From Planctomycetia bacterium (GTDB lineage: Bacteria > Planctomycetota > Planctomycetia > Pirellulales > UBA1268), in the NCBI GenBank assembly GCA_010027105.1, contig RGVT01000027.1, forward strand, positions 1 through 15,210: a stretch of 15,210 nt of DNA, given 5' to 3'. The position numbers and the translations under genes are program-made. Under the pieces are notes generated by a model. That model did not search any database. It saw only the letters and a program-made list of their open reading frames with translations, and was not told the origin of the DNA. Positions 1-6,004 of this stretch are shown one piece after another (the first letter of the stretch is position 1; the number at the start of each line of letters is the position of its first letter).

Positions 1-243
1 CGGCTCCGAGCGGGCATCGATATAGCGATCGATCTCGACGTGCTCCTGCTCGACACCCCGCGACACGTCCCACGGGTCGGAGCCGGCCGGAAGCACTACG
101 TCGCGCGTGCTCGACCAGTGGCCGTGCAGCGCCTGCTCGAGCCTCGCGAACTCGCGGGGCTTGACGGTGCGGGTGCAACCAGCGGCGGTGGCCGCAAGCA
201 CGACGACCGCAAGGACCGTTGCGCGATTATGTGAGGAACCCAT
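1..243 (-). CDS. Putative lipoprotein, N-terminal part (runs off the left edge)
   Basis: The minus-strand frame opens with ATG at 243 and stays open for 81 codons to the window edge, so the C-terminus is missing. The N-terminus is a lipoprotein signal: a short polar start (MGSSHNRA), a hydrophobic stretch at residues 9-21 (TVLAVVVLAATAA) and a lipobox-like AAGC with Cys23 as the probable lipidated residue. The mature part seen (TRTVKPREFARLEQALHGHW, then an acidic and polar region) matches no family I recognise. The likely place is membrane-anchored in the periplasm. No clear Shine-Dalgarno site precedes the ATG. It lies 41 bp downstream of the next minus-strand gene and may be co-transcribed with it. 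The signal peptide is well supported, but the function is unknown. Confidence 0.7.
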   Translation of the reverse strand, partial: MGSSHNRATVLAVVVLAATAAGCTRTVKPREFARLEQALHGHWSSTRDVVLPAGSDPWDVSRGVEQEHVEIDRYIDARSEP

Positions 244-284
244 GATCGCATTTTCTAGCGCAACCGCCGCCGCCGGCACATCCG

Positions 285-677
285 TCAAATGATAGATGTT
301 GGTCGTGTGGACGCCGAGCCGGCCCGCACGAAGAACCGCACCGGCAATCCCGATTCGTCCGTGGCCTCGCGCCTGGCCTGGTCGTCGCCATACAAGAGCG
401 CGTGCAGCGTGGGGCCCATGCGTTTGGGCGTGGCCTCGGGATGCCCCGGCGCGGCCTCGAACCGCCGCCTGACGTCGGCCACGTCGGTCGGGTCGATGAG
501 GAGGGCCGGCCGGGCGGTGATCGGGCGGATCTCGAAGGCGGGAACCGCCGGCCCCTCGCGCTCCCAGGGATAGGCGTCGCGCGGGGGCGCATCGGCAGCC
601 ACGGCGGTCGCGGCCGCCACGACGGCGAGGAACGGGGAAACGAGGCGACAGGCGACACAGCGGTGCGTCGAAATCAT
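285..677 (-). CDS. Short chimeric secreted protein, possibly a gene remnant
   Basis: This 130-residue protein starts at ATG 677; an upstream in-frame ATG at 713 would only lengthen the tail before the signal peptide. Residues 1-29 form a Sec signal (hydrophobic SPFLAVVAAATAVAADA). Residues 55-105 (ARPALLIDPTDVADVRRRFE and after) resemble the opening of secreted heparinase or alginate-lyase-like proteins, where a similar line precedes the alpha-helical toroid; the toroid itself is absent. Residues 105-120 (ATDESGLPVRFFVRAG) match the C-terminal module of the hydrolase at 1553-3262, including 35 identical nucleotides. The match then breaks into an unrelated tail of ten residues. The simplest reading is a remnant in which a deletion fused the front of one secreted enzyme to a scrap of a common planctomycete C-terminal module. 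It could still be expressed as a small exported protein. Confidence 0.5.
   Translation of the reverse strand: MISTHRCVACRLVSPFLAVVAAATAVAADAPPRDAYPWEREGPAVPAFEIRPITARPALLIDPTDVADVRRRFEAAPGHPEATPKRMGPTLHALLYGDDQARREATDESGLPVRFFVRAGSASTRPTSII
288..295 (-). promoter_or_regulatory. CTATCATT motif upstream of the lipoprotein gene
   Basis: Read on the minus strand, CTATCATT contains a -10-like TATCAT about 45 nt before ATG 243. The same eight bases occur at 720-727 and 7224-7231, also upstream of minus-strand genes. No convincing -35 hexamer lies at the usual spacing, so promoter function is only suggested. Confidence 0.2.
319..353 (-). repeat. 35-nt direct repeat, copy 1 (coding)
   Basis: These 35 bases are identical to 1722-1756 and lie in the same coding context, encoding SGLPVRFFVRAG on the minus strand. 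Weaker similarity continues for about 15 bases on the upstream side of the coding strand. The identity at codon third positions is more than a protein motif alone would require, which suggests recent duplication or gene conversion. Confidence 0.8.
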
Positions 678-719
678 GCCTGCGGTGTACCGCAGCGGCG
701 GGAGCCACCGCATCCACCG

Positions 720-727
720 AATGATAG
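720..727 (-). promoter_or_regulatory. CTATCATT motif upstream of the chimeric gene
   Basis: This is the second copy of the motif, 43 nt before ATG 677, almost the same distance as the copy before the lipoprotein gene. The rest of the gap between 678 and 921 holds only a small hairpin (TGCGG-TGTA-CCGCA at 681-694) and no further gene that I can support. Confidence 0.2.
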
Positions 728-884
728 GGGCACGGGCCGGCGGGATCGCTCAATGTGCGGGCAGGAGCCGGCACACGTCGAACCGGATGTTCGCAAGCGT
801 GCGAAGGCCAGGATGGCTTCGCCGGCGTAAACCAGCACCACCGCCCTCTTTTGCTCCTCGTGATCCGCTCCGCTCAGCCGATGC

Positions 885-914
885 TTGCCGAAGTACCCTT
901 AGCCGACCTATTCT
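885..914 (+). promoter_or_regulatory. Possible promoter of the toxin-antitoxin pair
   Basis: TTGCCG (885-890) and TATTCT (909-914) are separated by 18 bp and fit a housekeeping-type promoter moderately well. Transcription would begin at about 921-922, on or next to the antitoxin ATG at 922. There is no Shine-Dalgarno site in front of that ATG, so the message may be leaderless. Confidence 0.3.
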
Positions 915-921
915 TTCGTTC

Positions 922-1134
922 ATGTCACCCCTGACGAAATCACTGCTCGAAGAACTCGAGCACGCCCCGGAGAGTGTGCAGCGGGAGGTGCTCGCTTTTC
1001 TGCGGTACCTTCGGGCACGTGGCGGCGGCGGTGATGGAAGCGAGGACGTGCATGCCTTGCTGCCGCTTGCGGAGTCCGCATGGGCGGCGGACTGGGACAC
1101 CCCTGAAGAGGATGAGGCGTGGCGGAATTTGTAG
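922..1134 (+). CDS. Antitoxin of a type II toxin-antitoxin pair (DUF2281-like)
   Basis: This is a 70-residue protein. The first half (residues 1-33, MSPLTKSLLEELEHAPESVQ onward) is a predicted helical segment resembling DUF2281-type antitoxins. A Gly-rich hinge (34-39) leads to an acidic C-terminal tail (residues 50-70, AESAWAADWDTPEEDEAWRN), the W-x-x-PEEDEAW pattern seen in small antitoxins that sit in front of MazF/PemK-like toxins. The expected role is to bind and block the toxin, and such antitoxins often also regulate their own promoter. Its stop codon lies 13 nt inside the toxin gene, so the pair is translationally coupled. The frame is open further upstream, but residues before ATG 922 look non-coding. 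Codons are less GC-biased at third positions than in neighbouring genes, consistent with acquisition by transfer. Confidence 0.85.
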   Translation: MSPLTKSLLEELEHAPESVQREVLAFLRYLRARGGGGDGSEDVHALLPLAESAWAADWDTPEEDEAWRNL

Positions 1135-1463
1135 GCGGCGACGTGGTCGTGGTGCCGTTTCCGTTCACTGATCTCCAGTCGAGCAAGCGTCGGCCCGCCG
1201 TCGTGCTCGCGACGTTCGCACGGGGCGACCTGCTGATCTGCCAGATAACGAGTCGATCGGAATCGCATCCGGCCGCGGTGTCCATCGGCACGGATGATTT
1301 CGTACGCGGTGGTATCGATCGGCCGAGCGTAGCTCTTCCGTACCGACTCGTCACCGTCCATAAAGCAGTCATCTTGCGATCAGCGGGCACGCTCATGCCA
1401 TCCAAGCTGGCTGAACTCGTGGAGCGAGTGTGTGCGGTGATTCGCTTCGGCGGCGATGCGTAA
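1119..1463 (+). CDS. MazF/PemK-family toxin (probable mRNA endoribonuclease)
   Basis: This 114-residue protein fits the PemK/MazF family in length. The N-terminus GGDVVVVPFPFTD (6-18) is the characteristic first strand. RRPAVVLATF (24-33) carries the conserved Arg-Pro of strand two, and QITS (42-45) corresponds to the strand with the conserved Thr/Ser near the active site. VHKAVI (80-85) and the RSAGTLMPSKL segment (87-97) follow family order. These toxins cut single-stranded RNA and halt growth when the antitoxin is lost. The start is GTG at 1119, overlapping the antitoxin gene by 16 bp, with AAGAGG at 1106-1111 (7 nt away) as Shine-Dalgarno site inside the antitoxin gene. The pair lies on the opposite strand to its flanking genes and converges on the hydrolase gene across 89 bp. 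Confidence 0.9.
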   Translation: MAEFVGGDVVVVPFPFTDLQSSKRRPAVVLATFARGDLLICQITSRSESHPAAVSIGTDDFVRGGIDRPSVALPYRLVTVHKAVILRSAGTLMPSKLAELVERVCAVIRFGGDA

Positions 1464-1552
1464 GCCTCCCTGGCACCGCCCCAGCAAGCCGACGGGGTGC
1501 TTCACTGGCAAAGCTGCGCATACGATAGTTGGCGAAGTGGCCGTCGGTGATG

Positions 1553-3262
1553 TCAGCGGGCGGCCGTGATCCGAAACGTGCGCTCGACGAGCGGGGCCGT
1601 CTGCACCTGCGGGGCCGACGCGCGGCCCCACTGCCAGGCCACCACCGTCACCGTCAGCGGGAACCGGCTCCGCGGCGGAATCCCGGTGAACACGAGCCGG
1701 TCGCCGTGGACCTCGGCCGGCCCGGCCCGCACGAAGAACCGCACCGGCAATCCCGAATCGGCCGTCGCGCGAAGCGGCACCTCGCGCACACCCGCGAGCT
1801 GGTCGGGAATCGGCTCGAACGTGATCGCCTGCGTCGCGCCGGCCGTGTTGGGCTCGAGGCGGATCTCGGCCGGCTGCACGCCGGGGCGGTATTCGGCATC
1901 GCCCGGATGCGACACCCGCAGGAACGTGGGCGAGTGCCGCCAGGTACGGTCGAGGGCGATCCGAAACCGGTTGCCGCCGAGCGGCGCCACCGGCCCGCAA
2001 ATCCACTCCGCCACCGGTTCGCCCGCCGCTTGCGAGAGCGGCGTGCCGCCGTGCACCCAGCCCTCCGGAATCCGGTCGAGAAACCCCGTCGTGAGCGCGA
2101 ACGTGATCCCGTCGTCTTCGGTCTCGAAGGGCAGCGGCGAGAAGATACCGCGCCGGCCGAAGGGGAGCGGCTTGGCCGCCGCGTCGGTGAACACCGGCAC
2201 CTGCGGCTTGGCCTGCCAGTTGACGTCGCTCATGTCGGAGGCGCTCCGGGCGAGCGCCTCGGTGAAAAACCAGGGCAGACTCGCGTGCTCGGGAGGGCAG
2301 TCGCGCGCGGGCGTGGGGGGCACGCCCGCGGCGTCGGCGAGCGGCAGCCCCGCGACGAACCCCGTGGCGAGGTCGACCGGCCGCAGCGTCGGGCCGCCGG
2401 CCGGGTCGAGCCGAGCGGTCGCGGCCGCGCGGATGTAGGCGGCGATGTATCCCGCCATCGGCTCGGTGCACTCGAAGTGGCCGCTCGCCGGCTCGACGAG
2501 CAGGCTGCAGGGCCAGGCCGGCACCGAGGCCCGCTTCTTCACGAGGCCCTGCTGGATTAGCACGGTGCGCCACTGCTCGAGGAGGTCCTTCGTCTCCTGG
2601 TCCCACTCGTCGCAGGTGCCGATCGCCAGCAGCATCGGCACGGTGGCGGCGGGCGGCTCGGTCGAGCCGTTCTTGATCTGGATCCCCGCGATGCAGCGGT
2701 CGGGCCGCGCGGCCACGATCCTCCGCACCATGAGCACGTGCATCGACTCGCCGATCGGCAGCCAGGGGGCCGTGGCGAGTTCGTCGTAGCCGCTCGTGTG
2801 GGCGAGGGCCGCCACGAGCTGGTCGAGAAAGGCCGCATGGTGTTCGCCGTCCTCGATCGTGTGGTCGAAGAACGACGGGCAGCACCAGAGGATCGCGAGG
2901 TCGTGGTCGGCGCAGGCCGCGCGGATCGCGTCGTGCCCCACGAGCCAGTGCTCGGGGACGTTGCGGCCCGCCACGAGCACGCCGCGGACCCGCGCGCAGC
3001 GCGGCGGAATCCAGAGGTATGCCGTCGCGCTGCGGGGTTTTCCGTCGGGCCCCGGGCGGGTCTCCTCCGCCAGGTACTGGAACACCTGGTTCTCGGGCGA
3101 CCGACCGATGGCGGGGGGCGCGGCGGCGGCGGAGCCACCCACGACGCACGATGTGAGCACGAGGGGGAAAAGGTGACAGCCACCAAATTTGGAGAAGGTG
3201 GCATCTTGCCCAGATTTGGTGGCTGTCACCTTTTTATAGCTCCCAGCCCTTGCGATACTCAC
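1553..3262 (-). CDS. Secreted alpha/beta-hydrolase-like protein with C-terminal Ig-like module; start uncertain
   Basis: Positions are counted from the longest frame (569 residues, GTG at 3262). Residues 91-280 look like an alpha/beta-hydrolase core: VRGVLVAGRN strand (92-101), a nucleophile elbow GESMH with Ser173, LLAIGTCDEWD (211-221) as the probable acid strand, and PASGHFE with His262. The elbow has His where the family usually has Gly. Residues 478-569 form a beta-rich module (SGLPVRFFVRAGPA, then IPPRSRFP and VVAWQWGRA) common at the C-terminus of planctomycete secreted proteins. The substrate is unknown; an ester is plausible. The N-terminus is odd: residues 10-32 are encoded by the inverted repeat 3168-3234, and there is no ATG before the core. 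Possible starts are GTG at 3262, 3229 and 3160. LFPLVLTSCVVGGSAAAAPP (31-50) is signal-peptide-like. It may be a displaced start or an inactivated gene. Confidence 0.7.
   Translation of the reverse strand: MSIARAGSYKKVTATKSGQDATFSKFGGCHLFPLVLTSCVVGGSAAAAPPAIGRSPENQVFQYLAEETRPGPDGKPRSATAYLWIPPRCARVRGVLVAGRNVPEHWLVGHDAIRAACADHDLAILWCCPSFFDHTIEDGEHHAAFLDQLVAALAHTSGYDELATAPWLPIGESMHVLMVRRIVAARPDRCIAGIQIKNGSTEPPAATVPMLLAIGTCDEWDQETKDLLEQWRTVLIQQGLVKKRASVPAWPCSLLVEPASGHFECTEPMAGYIAAYIRAAATARLDPAGGPTLRPVDLATGFVAGLPLADAAGVPPTPARDCPPEHASLPWFFTEALARSASDMSDVNWQAKPQVPVFTDAAAKPLPFGRRGIFSPLPFETEDDGITFALTTGFLDRIPEGWVHGGTPLSQAAGEPVAEWICGPVAPLGGNRFRIALDRTWRHSPTFLRVSHPGDAEYRPGVQPAEIRLEPNTAGATQAITFEPIPDQLAGVREVPLRATADSGLPVRFFVRAGPAEVHGDRLVFTGIPPRSRFPLTVTVVAWQWGRASAPQVQTAPLVERTFRITAAR
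1722..1756 (-). repeat. 35-nt direct repeat, copy 2 (coding)
   Basis: This copy is identical to 319-353 and lies in the C-terminal module of the hydrolase, where the module continues intact. It is therefore probably closer to the parental form than the copy in the short chimeric gene. Confidence 0.8.
3168..3234. repeat. Inverted repeat with 21-bp perfect arms; REP-like element and possible bidirectional terminator
   Basis: Arms at 3168-3188 (AAAAGGTGACAGCCACC, then AAAT) and 3214-3234 are perfect reverse complements around a 25-nt spacer. Each arm contains its own near-palindrome, GGTGAC-A-GCCACC, giving the nested hairpins typical of paired REP elements. T-runs flank the stem on both strands (TTTTT on plus, TTTT on minus), so it could also stop transcription. 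The TAA of the oxidoreductase gene (3236-3234) uses the terminal A/T bases of the right arm. On the minus strand the element separates that gene from the hydrolase gene. I recognise the arm sequence only as repeat-like and cannot count copies from this window. Confidence 0.8.
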
Positions 3263-4577
3263 GCCGCAGGAGCGCGTCGACGTCGGCTCGGCCGCTCGTG
3301 AGCGCGGCGGCGTCCCAGGCGAACTCCGTCTGCACGCGGTAAGCGATGTTCGCGAGCAGCGTGCTCTCCGCCATCGGGCCCGAGTAGCCGAAGTGGCACG
3401 TGGCCGGCGGCCCGCCGCGGCAGGCGGCGAGCCATTCGGCGTGGAACCCGGGCGAGGGCGGAATCGTCTGCGGCACCGTCGCGCCGGCGAAGGCGTCGGC
3501 CGGCAGAAGCACGTGGCCGCTGAACCCGCAGAGGAGCATCCCCTTCGAGCCGATGAAGAGCGTGTTCTTGCCGTCGGAGGGCCGCTTGCCGTCGGGGCCC
3601 GCAGCGTCGATGCCGAGCTCGTCGAGGAACGGCGGCCGCTTGTCGCACTGATACCAGTGCACGCTCACCGGCGGCAGCGTGCGGCCGTCGGCGACCGTGC
3701 GCTCGGGGTAGTCGAGCCGGCTCGTGAGGGCCGTCGGCGTGCGGTCGGGATCGGGGTCGGGCCCGCTCCCCGCCACGCGCACGGGGTGGCCGAGATCGAG
3801 CGCCCAATACGGGATGTCGAGAATGTGGCAGCCCCAGTTGCCGGTCTCGCCGGTGCCGAACTCCCACCAAAACCGCCAGTCGTAGGGGGCGAAGCCCTTC
3901 GTGTAGGGCCGCTCGGCCACCGGTCCGAGCCAGAGATCCCAGTCGAGGTTGCCGGGCGGGGGCTCCGGCGGCCCGGGCGGCTTGGGCATGCCCCGCTTGC
4001 TCGCGATCCACGAGTGCACCTCCTTGATCGTGCCGAGCATGCCCGACTTCACGATCTCGACGCCGGCCCGCAGGCCCGCGAGCGCGTGCCGCTGCGAGCC
4101 GAGCTGCGTGGCGAGCCCCTTGGCCCGGGCGGCATCGGTGAGGCGGCGCACCTCCGCGACCTCGTGCGCCAGCGGCTTCTCGAGGTAGACGTGCTTGCCC
4201 CGCTCGATCGCCCACCAGGCCGGATGGAAGTGCGTGTGGTCGGGCGTGCTGATCACGACGGCGTCGATCTCGCGGTCGAGTTCATCGAACATCCGGCGGA
4301 AGTCGGTGAACCGCCGGGCCCGTGGAAACCGCTCGAAGCCCTTCGCGCCGCGGGTCTCGTCGACGTCGCACAGGGCGACGATGTTCTGCTTCGACACGCC
4401 CGAGAGATTCGCCTCCCCCTGGCCGCCGATGCCGATGACGGCGATCGAGAGCTTGTCGGCCGGGCCCTCGGCGGCCTTAGCCCCGAAACCGTGGGATGCG
4501 AAGAAGCCGGCGGCGATGCCGCCGGTGAACGTGCGGCGCGGCAGCATGCAGCCGCGTTGCCTGGCAATGTCGCTCAT
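3234..4577 (-). CDS. Gfo/Idh/MocA-family oxidoreductase, Tat-exported
   Basis: This 447-residue protein has the usual length of planctomycete secreted Gfo/Idh/MocA proteins. PRRTFTGGIAAGFF (13-26) is a twin-arginine signal. The Rossmann nucleotide-binding loop is GIGGQGE (49-55), with CDVD (70-73) at the end of strand two. STPDHTHF (110-117) and YLEKPLAHE (131-139) are family signatures, with Lys134 the conserved active-site lysine. WGCHILDIPYWAL (248-260) supplies the His251/Asp254 pair usual in this subfamily. Such enzymes oxidise or reduce sugars and sugar derivatives with NAD(P); Tat export implies that folded protein with bound cofactor acts in the periplasm. ATG 4577 is preceded by GAAGG about 9 nt away; ATG 4547 lacks such a site. 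The stop overlaps the inverted repeat. The substrate cannot be read from sequence. Confidence 0.93.
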   Translation of the reverse strand: MSDIARQRGCMLPRRTFTGGIAAGFFASHGFGAKAAEGPADKLSIAVIGIGGQGEANLSGVSKQNIVALCDVDETRGAKGFERFPRARRFTDFRRMFDELDREIDAVVISTPDHTHFHPAWWAIERGKHVYLEKPLAHEVAEVRRLTDAARAKGLATQLGSQRHALAGLRAGVEIVKSGMLGTIKEVHSWIASKRGMPKPPGPPEPPPGNLDWDLWLGPVAERPYTKGFAPYDWRFWWEFGTGETGNWGCHILDIPYWALDLGHPVRVAGSGPDPDPDRTPTALTSRLDYPERTVADGRTLPPVSVHWYQCDKRPPFLDELGIDAAGPDGKRPSDGKNTLFIGSKGMLLCGFSGHVLLPADAFAGATVPQTIPPSPGFHAEWLAACRGGPPATCHFGYSGPMAESTLLANIAYRVQTEFAWDAAALTSGRADVDALLRREYRKGWEL

Positions 4578-4646
4578 CGAAGAGACCTTCAGGGGGGAAA
4601 GAAAAAACGGACCGAGCAGCAGCGCAAAGTCTACCGCCGCAGGGGC

Positions 4647-4675
4647 TTGACGGCGGGCGACATCAGGTATATATA
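4647..4675 (+). promoter_or_regulatory. Promoter of the Uma2 gene
   Basis: TTGACG (4647-4652) and TATATA (4670-4675) with a 17-bp spacer form the best housekeeping-type promoter in the window. Transcription would start near 4682, leaving a leader of about 34 nt. The alternating TATATATA (4668-4675) could also serve a weak minus-strand promoter for the divergent oxidoreductase gene (TTACGA at 17 bp on that strand, a poor match). Confidence 0.6.
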
Positions 4676-4715
4676 CAGAAGATCAGTTGCTCGTAATCCC
4701 TGCGGGATCCGACCC

Positions 4716-5390
4716 ATGGCCACCGTCCTCGTTGCCGACCAGTGCGAGATCCCGGGCGACGTCGCCTCGCTCGACGCCTTCCGCCGCTGGTCGCGGTCGC
4801 CGGCGTTTCCGACGGCCGGCCGGATCGACTGGGTGGCTTCCCACATCGAGGTGGACATGTCACCGGAAGACATTTTCACGCACGGTACGGTCAAGACGGC
4901 GATCGTGGGCCGCCTGTGGCCGCTCGCCGTGGCCCGCGGCATGCATCTTTTCACCGGCGAGACGCGGGTGTCGGCGGATGCGGCCGATCTGTCGGTCGAG
5001 CCCGACGTCGTCGTCGTGTCGGAGGAGTCGCTCGAGTCGGGGCGCGTGCGGCTGGTTCCGGCGGCGGGGGGGCGGCCCGATCGCTTCGTTGAGTTCGAGG
5101 GCGGCCCGGACCTGGTCGTCGAGATCGTGAGCGACTCGTCGGCCCGGAAGGATACGGAGCGGCTCCCGATCGCCTACCATGCGGCGGGCGTGCGGGAGTT
5201 TTGGCTCGTCGACGCCCGCGGTGCCGACGTGCGATGTACGATCCACCGCCGGGAGCCGGGCGGTTGGGCCACCGACGCGGTTCCGGGCGGCATCCACCGC
5301 TCGGCCGTCTTCGCGTGCGGCTTCGTCCTCGCTCGCACCCGCAATCCGCAGGGCCGCTTCGTCTACGACCTCGCCGTCACTCCCGACTGA
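4716..5390 (+). CDS. Uma2 family protein (DUF820, PD-(D/E)XK nuclease-like fold)
   Basis: This 224-residue protein has the normal length for the Uma2 family. Motifs in order are: IDWVASHIEVDMSPEDIFTH (37-56), the N-terminal strand region; SVEPDVVVVSEE (93-104) with the PD of the nuclease-like core (Pro96-Asp97); DLVVEIVSDSSARKD (132-146), with Glu136 as the second acidic residue; and AYHAAGVREFWLVDAR (153-168), the family's most conserved signature. The fold is that of restriction-type endonucleases, but the cellular role of the family, which is expanded in cyanobacteria and planctomycetes, is unsettled. ATG 4716 is chosen because it follows the promoter at 4647-4675 and matches family length; the open frame upstream of it is antisense to the oxidoreductase gene. 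The Shine-Dalgarno site is weak (GCGGGA). It is monocistronic, divergent from the oxidoreductase and convergent with the lipoprotein gene. Confidence 0.92.
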   Translation: MATVLVADQCEIPGDVASLDAFRRWSRSPAFPTAGRIDWVASHIEVDMSPEDIFTHGTVKTAIVGRLWPLAVARGMHLFTGETRVSADAADLSVEPDVVVVSEESLESGRVRLVPAAGGRPDRFVEFEGGPDLVVEIVSDSSARKDTERLPIAYHAAGVREFWLVDARGADVRCTIHRREPGGWATDAVPGGIHRSAVFACGFVLARTRNPQGRFVYDLAVTPD

Positions 5391-5439
5391 CGGCCGGCCG
5401 CCGTGCCACGCTGCCCCGCGGCGTTGGCGCCGGGGCCGT

Positions 5440-5453
5440 CCGGCAGTTGCCGG
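5440..5453. terminator. Hairpin in the convergent gap after the Uma2 gene
   Basis: CCGGCA and TGCCGG form a perfect 6-bp inverted repeat with a 2-nt centre, in the 83-bp gap between two converging genes. There is no T-run on either side, so termination would need Rho or another factor. The position is the main argument. Confidence 0.25.
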
Positions 5454-5473
5454 TCCCCGGGCCCGTCGCCGGT

Positions 5474-6004
5474 TCACTCGACACGCGGGCTGCCCGGCTT
5501 CGCGCGGAAGTCGGAGCGGAGGTCGAACCGGAACTCCGGTCCGCTGTTGGAGCCCTCCCGCACCGTGGCCCGCAGCGGCGAGGTCTGCGGATCGCCGTAG
5601 GCCTCCGGCACGAGGTGCTGCGCCGGTGGCTGCATCGGAACCCCATCGGGAATCGGCGGGAGTGGCAGCAGCTTCGTCTTGGTCACGGTGACGATGTAGT
5701 CGCCGACCGTGGTGCCACCGCGATCACGGCCGCCTCGGACCGCCGTGATCCGGAAACCGCCGTCAGGGCCCGTGCGCCCCACCGCGGGCAGGCCGCCACT
5801 CACTGGCGTGAAGCCGACCGTGCAGTCGCTGACGGGCGCCCCGTCGAGCACCACGGTTCCCTCGACGAATTGTACCGGCGGACCGCTGGAGCAGCCGCCG
5901 CAGCCGACCGCGAGGATGACGACCGTTATGCCGTGCGCACGACACCGCTCCGCGCTCCACCGCCGCGGCGCCCGCGGCAGCGGCCGGCTACTGATCGAGG
6001 ACAT
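5474..6004 (-). CDS. Small lipoprotein with carboxypeptidase-regulatory-like beta domain
   Basis: This 176-residue protein starts at ATG 6004, which has GGGGAG about 5 nt upstream; an earlier ATG (6046) lies deeper inside the preceding gene and has less support. A long Arg-rich n-region (7-25) precedes the hydrophobic ITVVILAVG (26-34) and Cys35, a lipobox-like site. Residues 45-112 (VQFVEGTVVLDGAPVSDCTV onward, with TGPDGGFRITAV and GDYIVTVTK) follow the pattern of carboxypeptidase-regulatory-like or transthyretin-like beta sandwiches (G-x-V-x-x-dG-x-P-v-x-x-a-x-V-x-F, then D-G-x-F). In planctomycetes such lipoproteins commonly sit directly behind DUF1559 genes, as here with a 17-bp overlap, implying translational coupling. 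The function is unknown; a binding or structural role at the cell envelope is likely. Confidence 0.82.
   Translation of the reverse strand: MSSISSRPLPRAPRRWSAERCRAHGITVVILAVGCGGCSSGPPVQFVEGTVVLDGAPVSDCTVGFTPVSGGLPAVGRTGPDGGFRITAVRGGRDRGGTTVGDYIVTVTKTKLLPLPPIPDGVPMQPPAQHLVPEAYGDPQTSPLRATVREGSNSGPEFRFDLRSDFRAKPGSPRVE

Noticed and set aside
1471..1500. Possible terminator hairpin after the toxin gene (GCACC...GGTGC).
   Set aside because: The stem needs a bulge, and no T-run follows on either strand.
1380..3149. A 589-codon minus-strand frame overlapping the hydrolase.
   Set aside because: It shows low-complexity Arg/Ala/Gly composition, while the neighbouring frame carries the hydrolase and C-terminal module motifs.
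3393..4715. A long plus-strand extension upstream of the Uma2 start.
   Set aside because: It is antisense to the Tat-exported oxidoreductase, and the promoter at 4647-4675 and normal Uma2 length both point to ATG 4716.
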